Source of the DNA: Desulfobacterales bacterium
Lineage (GTDB): Bacteria > Desulfobacterota > Desulfobacteria > Desulfobacterales > Desulfobacteraceae
Length of the DNA stretch: 5,260 nucleotides
NCBI GenBank assembly: GCA_022361315.1
Contig: JAKSBB010000957.1
Span: 1 to 5,260 of the forward strand
Direction of reading: 5' to 3'
This document shows, piece after piece, positions 5,109-5,260 of the stretch. Made by a program: the position numbers and the translations under genes. Each line of letters opens with the position of its first letter. The stretch's first letter is position 1. The notes beneath the pieces were generated by a model, which worked only from the letters and a program-made list of their open reading frames with translations, did no database searches and had not been told where the DNA came from.

Positions 5109-5178
5109 TTTAGCGATGGCCCTTTGCCCCGGCGGGGCCGGGTTAGGCCTGAAAATCAAAAACTAAAATGCGACGACT

Positions 5179-5260
5179 TTAAACAGGTTGGTACTTGGCG
5201 ATTTGTCTGGAGATGGCGATCAGGTTGCCGGCGGTGTCCCAGAGTTCTCCGTCTTCTTCC
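5179..5260 (-). CDS. Probable acyl-CoA thioesterase-family protein (last 26 codons only)
   Basis: A minus-strand frame enters from the right edge, reads 26 codons and stops with TAA at 5181-5179. The peptide contains EDGELWDTAGNLIAISRQ and ends in IAKYQPV. The pattern of acidic residues, LW-D-x-xGxLxAxSRQxA and then the end of the protein is what I know from the C-terminus of hotdog-fold thioesterases of the TesB-like / 4HBT_3 group, which hydrolyse acyl-CoA. With so little sequence the family is tentative. The gene is convergent with the GGDEF gene and the putative small RNA. I see no terminator with a T run directly after it; the GC-rich element begins 26 bases downstream and would be in its 3' untranslated region. 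Confidence 0.6.
   Translation of the reverse strand, partial: EEDGELWDTAGNLIAISRQIAKYQPV

Larger units (their letters stand above)
4991..5152 (+). ncRNA. GC-rich multi-hairpin element, HEARO / IscB omega-RNA-like, ORF-less
   Basis: A 162-base structured element begins directly after ATGA (4987-4990). The ends pair with each other: TCAGGCC (5002-5008) with GGCCTGA (5146-5152), CCCGG (4993-4997) with CCGGG (5138-5142), and a 20-base pair of arms, 5005-5024 with 5120-5139, matching at 17 of 20 positions; these pairings partly compete. Enclosed are GGACCAG (5041-5047) / CTGGTCC (5068-5074) with an inner GCC/GGC, and an 11-bp perfect stem TGCCGGCGGTC (5082-5092) / GACCGCCGGCA (5098-5108). HEARO RNAs, now seen as guide-RNA relatives of IscB elements, are about this length, multi-stemmed and GC-rich, and as I recall lie next to ATGA or GTGA. 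That is the basis for the suggestion. No IscB gene is in the window, so it would be an ORF-less copy. Another structured mobile repeat is the alternative; the strand is chosen from the ATGA position. Confidence 0.45.

Overview
The window looks like chromosomal DNA of a Gram-negative bacterium with roughly even base composition. An aa3-type cytochrome oxidase gene, a copper-chaperone gene and a GGDEF gene sit beside structured intergenic DNA. The feel of the genes and repeats suggests a desulfobacterial (Desulfobacterota) or similar proteobacterial source, but that is an impression, not something the sequence proves.

Left part, minus strand, 3021 down to 1: a co-directional, tightly spaced cluster. 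Its order is a DUF2231-like small membrane protein (2596-3021), an exported DOMON-domain protein (2034-2573), an SCO1/SenC copper chaperone with a His/Met-rich extension (973-2034, sharing one base with the DOMON stop), and the first 309 residues of heme-copper oxidase subunit I (1-929, running off the window). Subunit I carries the YSHPAVY motif of A2-type oxidases. The set reads as an oxidase plus periplasmic redox and copper-assembly factors. The DOMON and DUF2231 proteins are its less understood members.

Centre: a 408-base divergent intergenic region (3022-3429) is followed by a plus-strand diguanylate cyclase (3430-4491). That protein has an N-terminal GAF-like region and intact GGEEF and RxxD motifs. 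A 102-codon open frame without ATG crosses the intergenic region and is of doubtful status.

Right part, 4492-5178: 687 bases with no convincing protein gene but dense secondary structure. From left to right it holds: (a) a probable free-standing small RNA, with a TTGACA promoter, a 5' stem-loop at the predicted start, a middle hairpin, a CCTCCTTA motif identical to the 16S rRNA 3' end, and a strong intrinsic terminator at 4728-4766; (b) a compound inverted-repeat element (4776-4975); (c) a GC-rich multi-hairpin element (4991-5152) lying directly after ATGA, whose ends pair with each other and which resembles an ORF-less HEARO / IscB omega-RNA-type element. A convergent minus-strand gene, probably an acyl-CoA thioesterase, contributes only its last 26 codons (5179-5260).

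The most unusual material is in this right-hand noncoding block.
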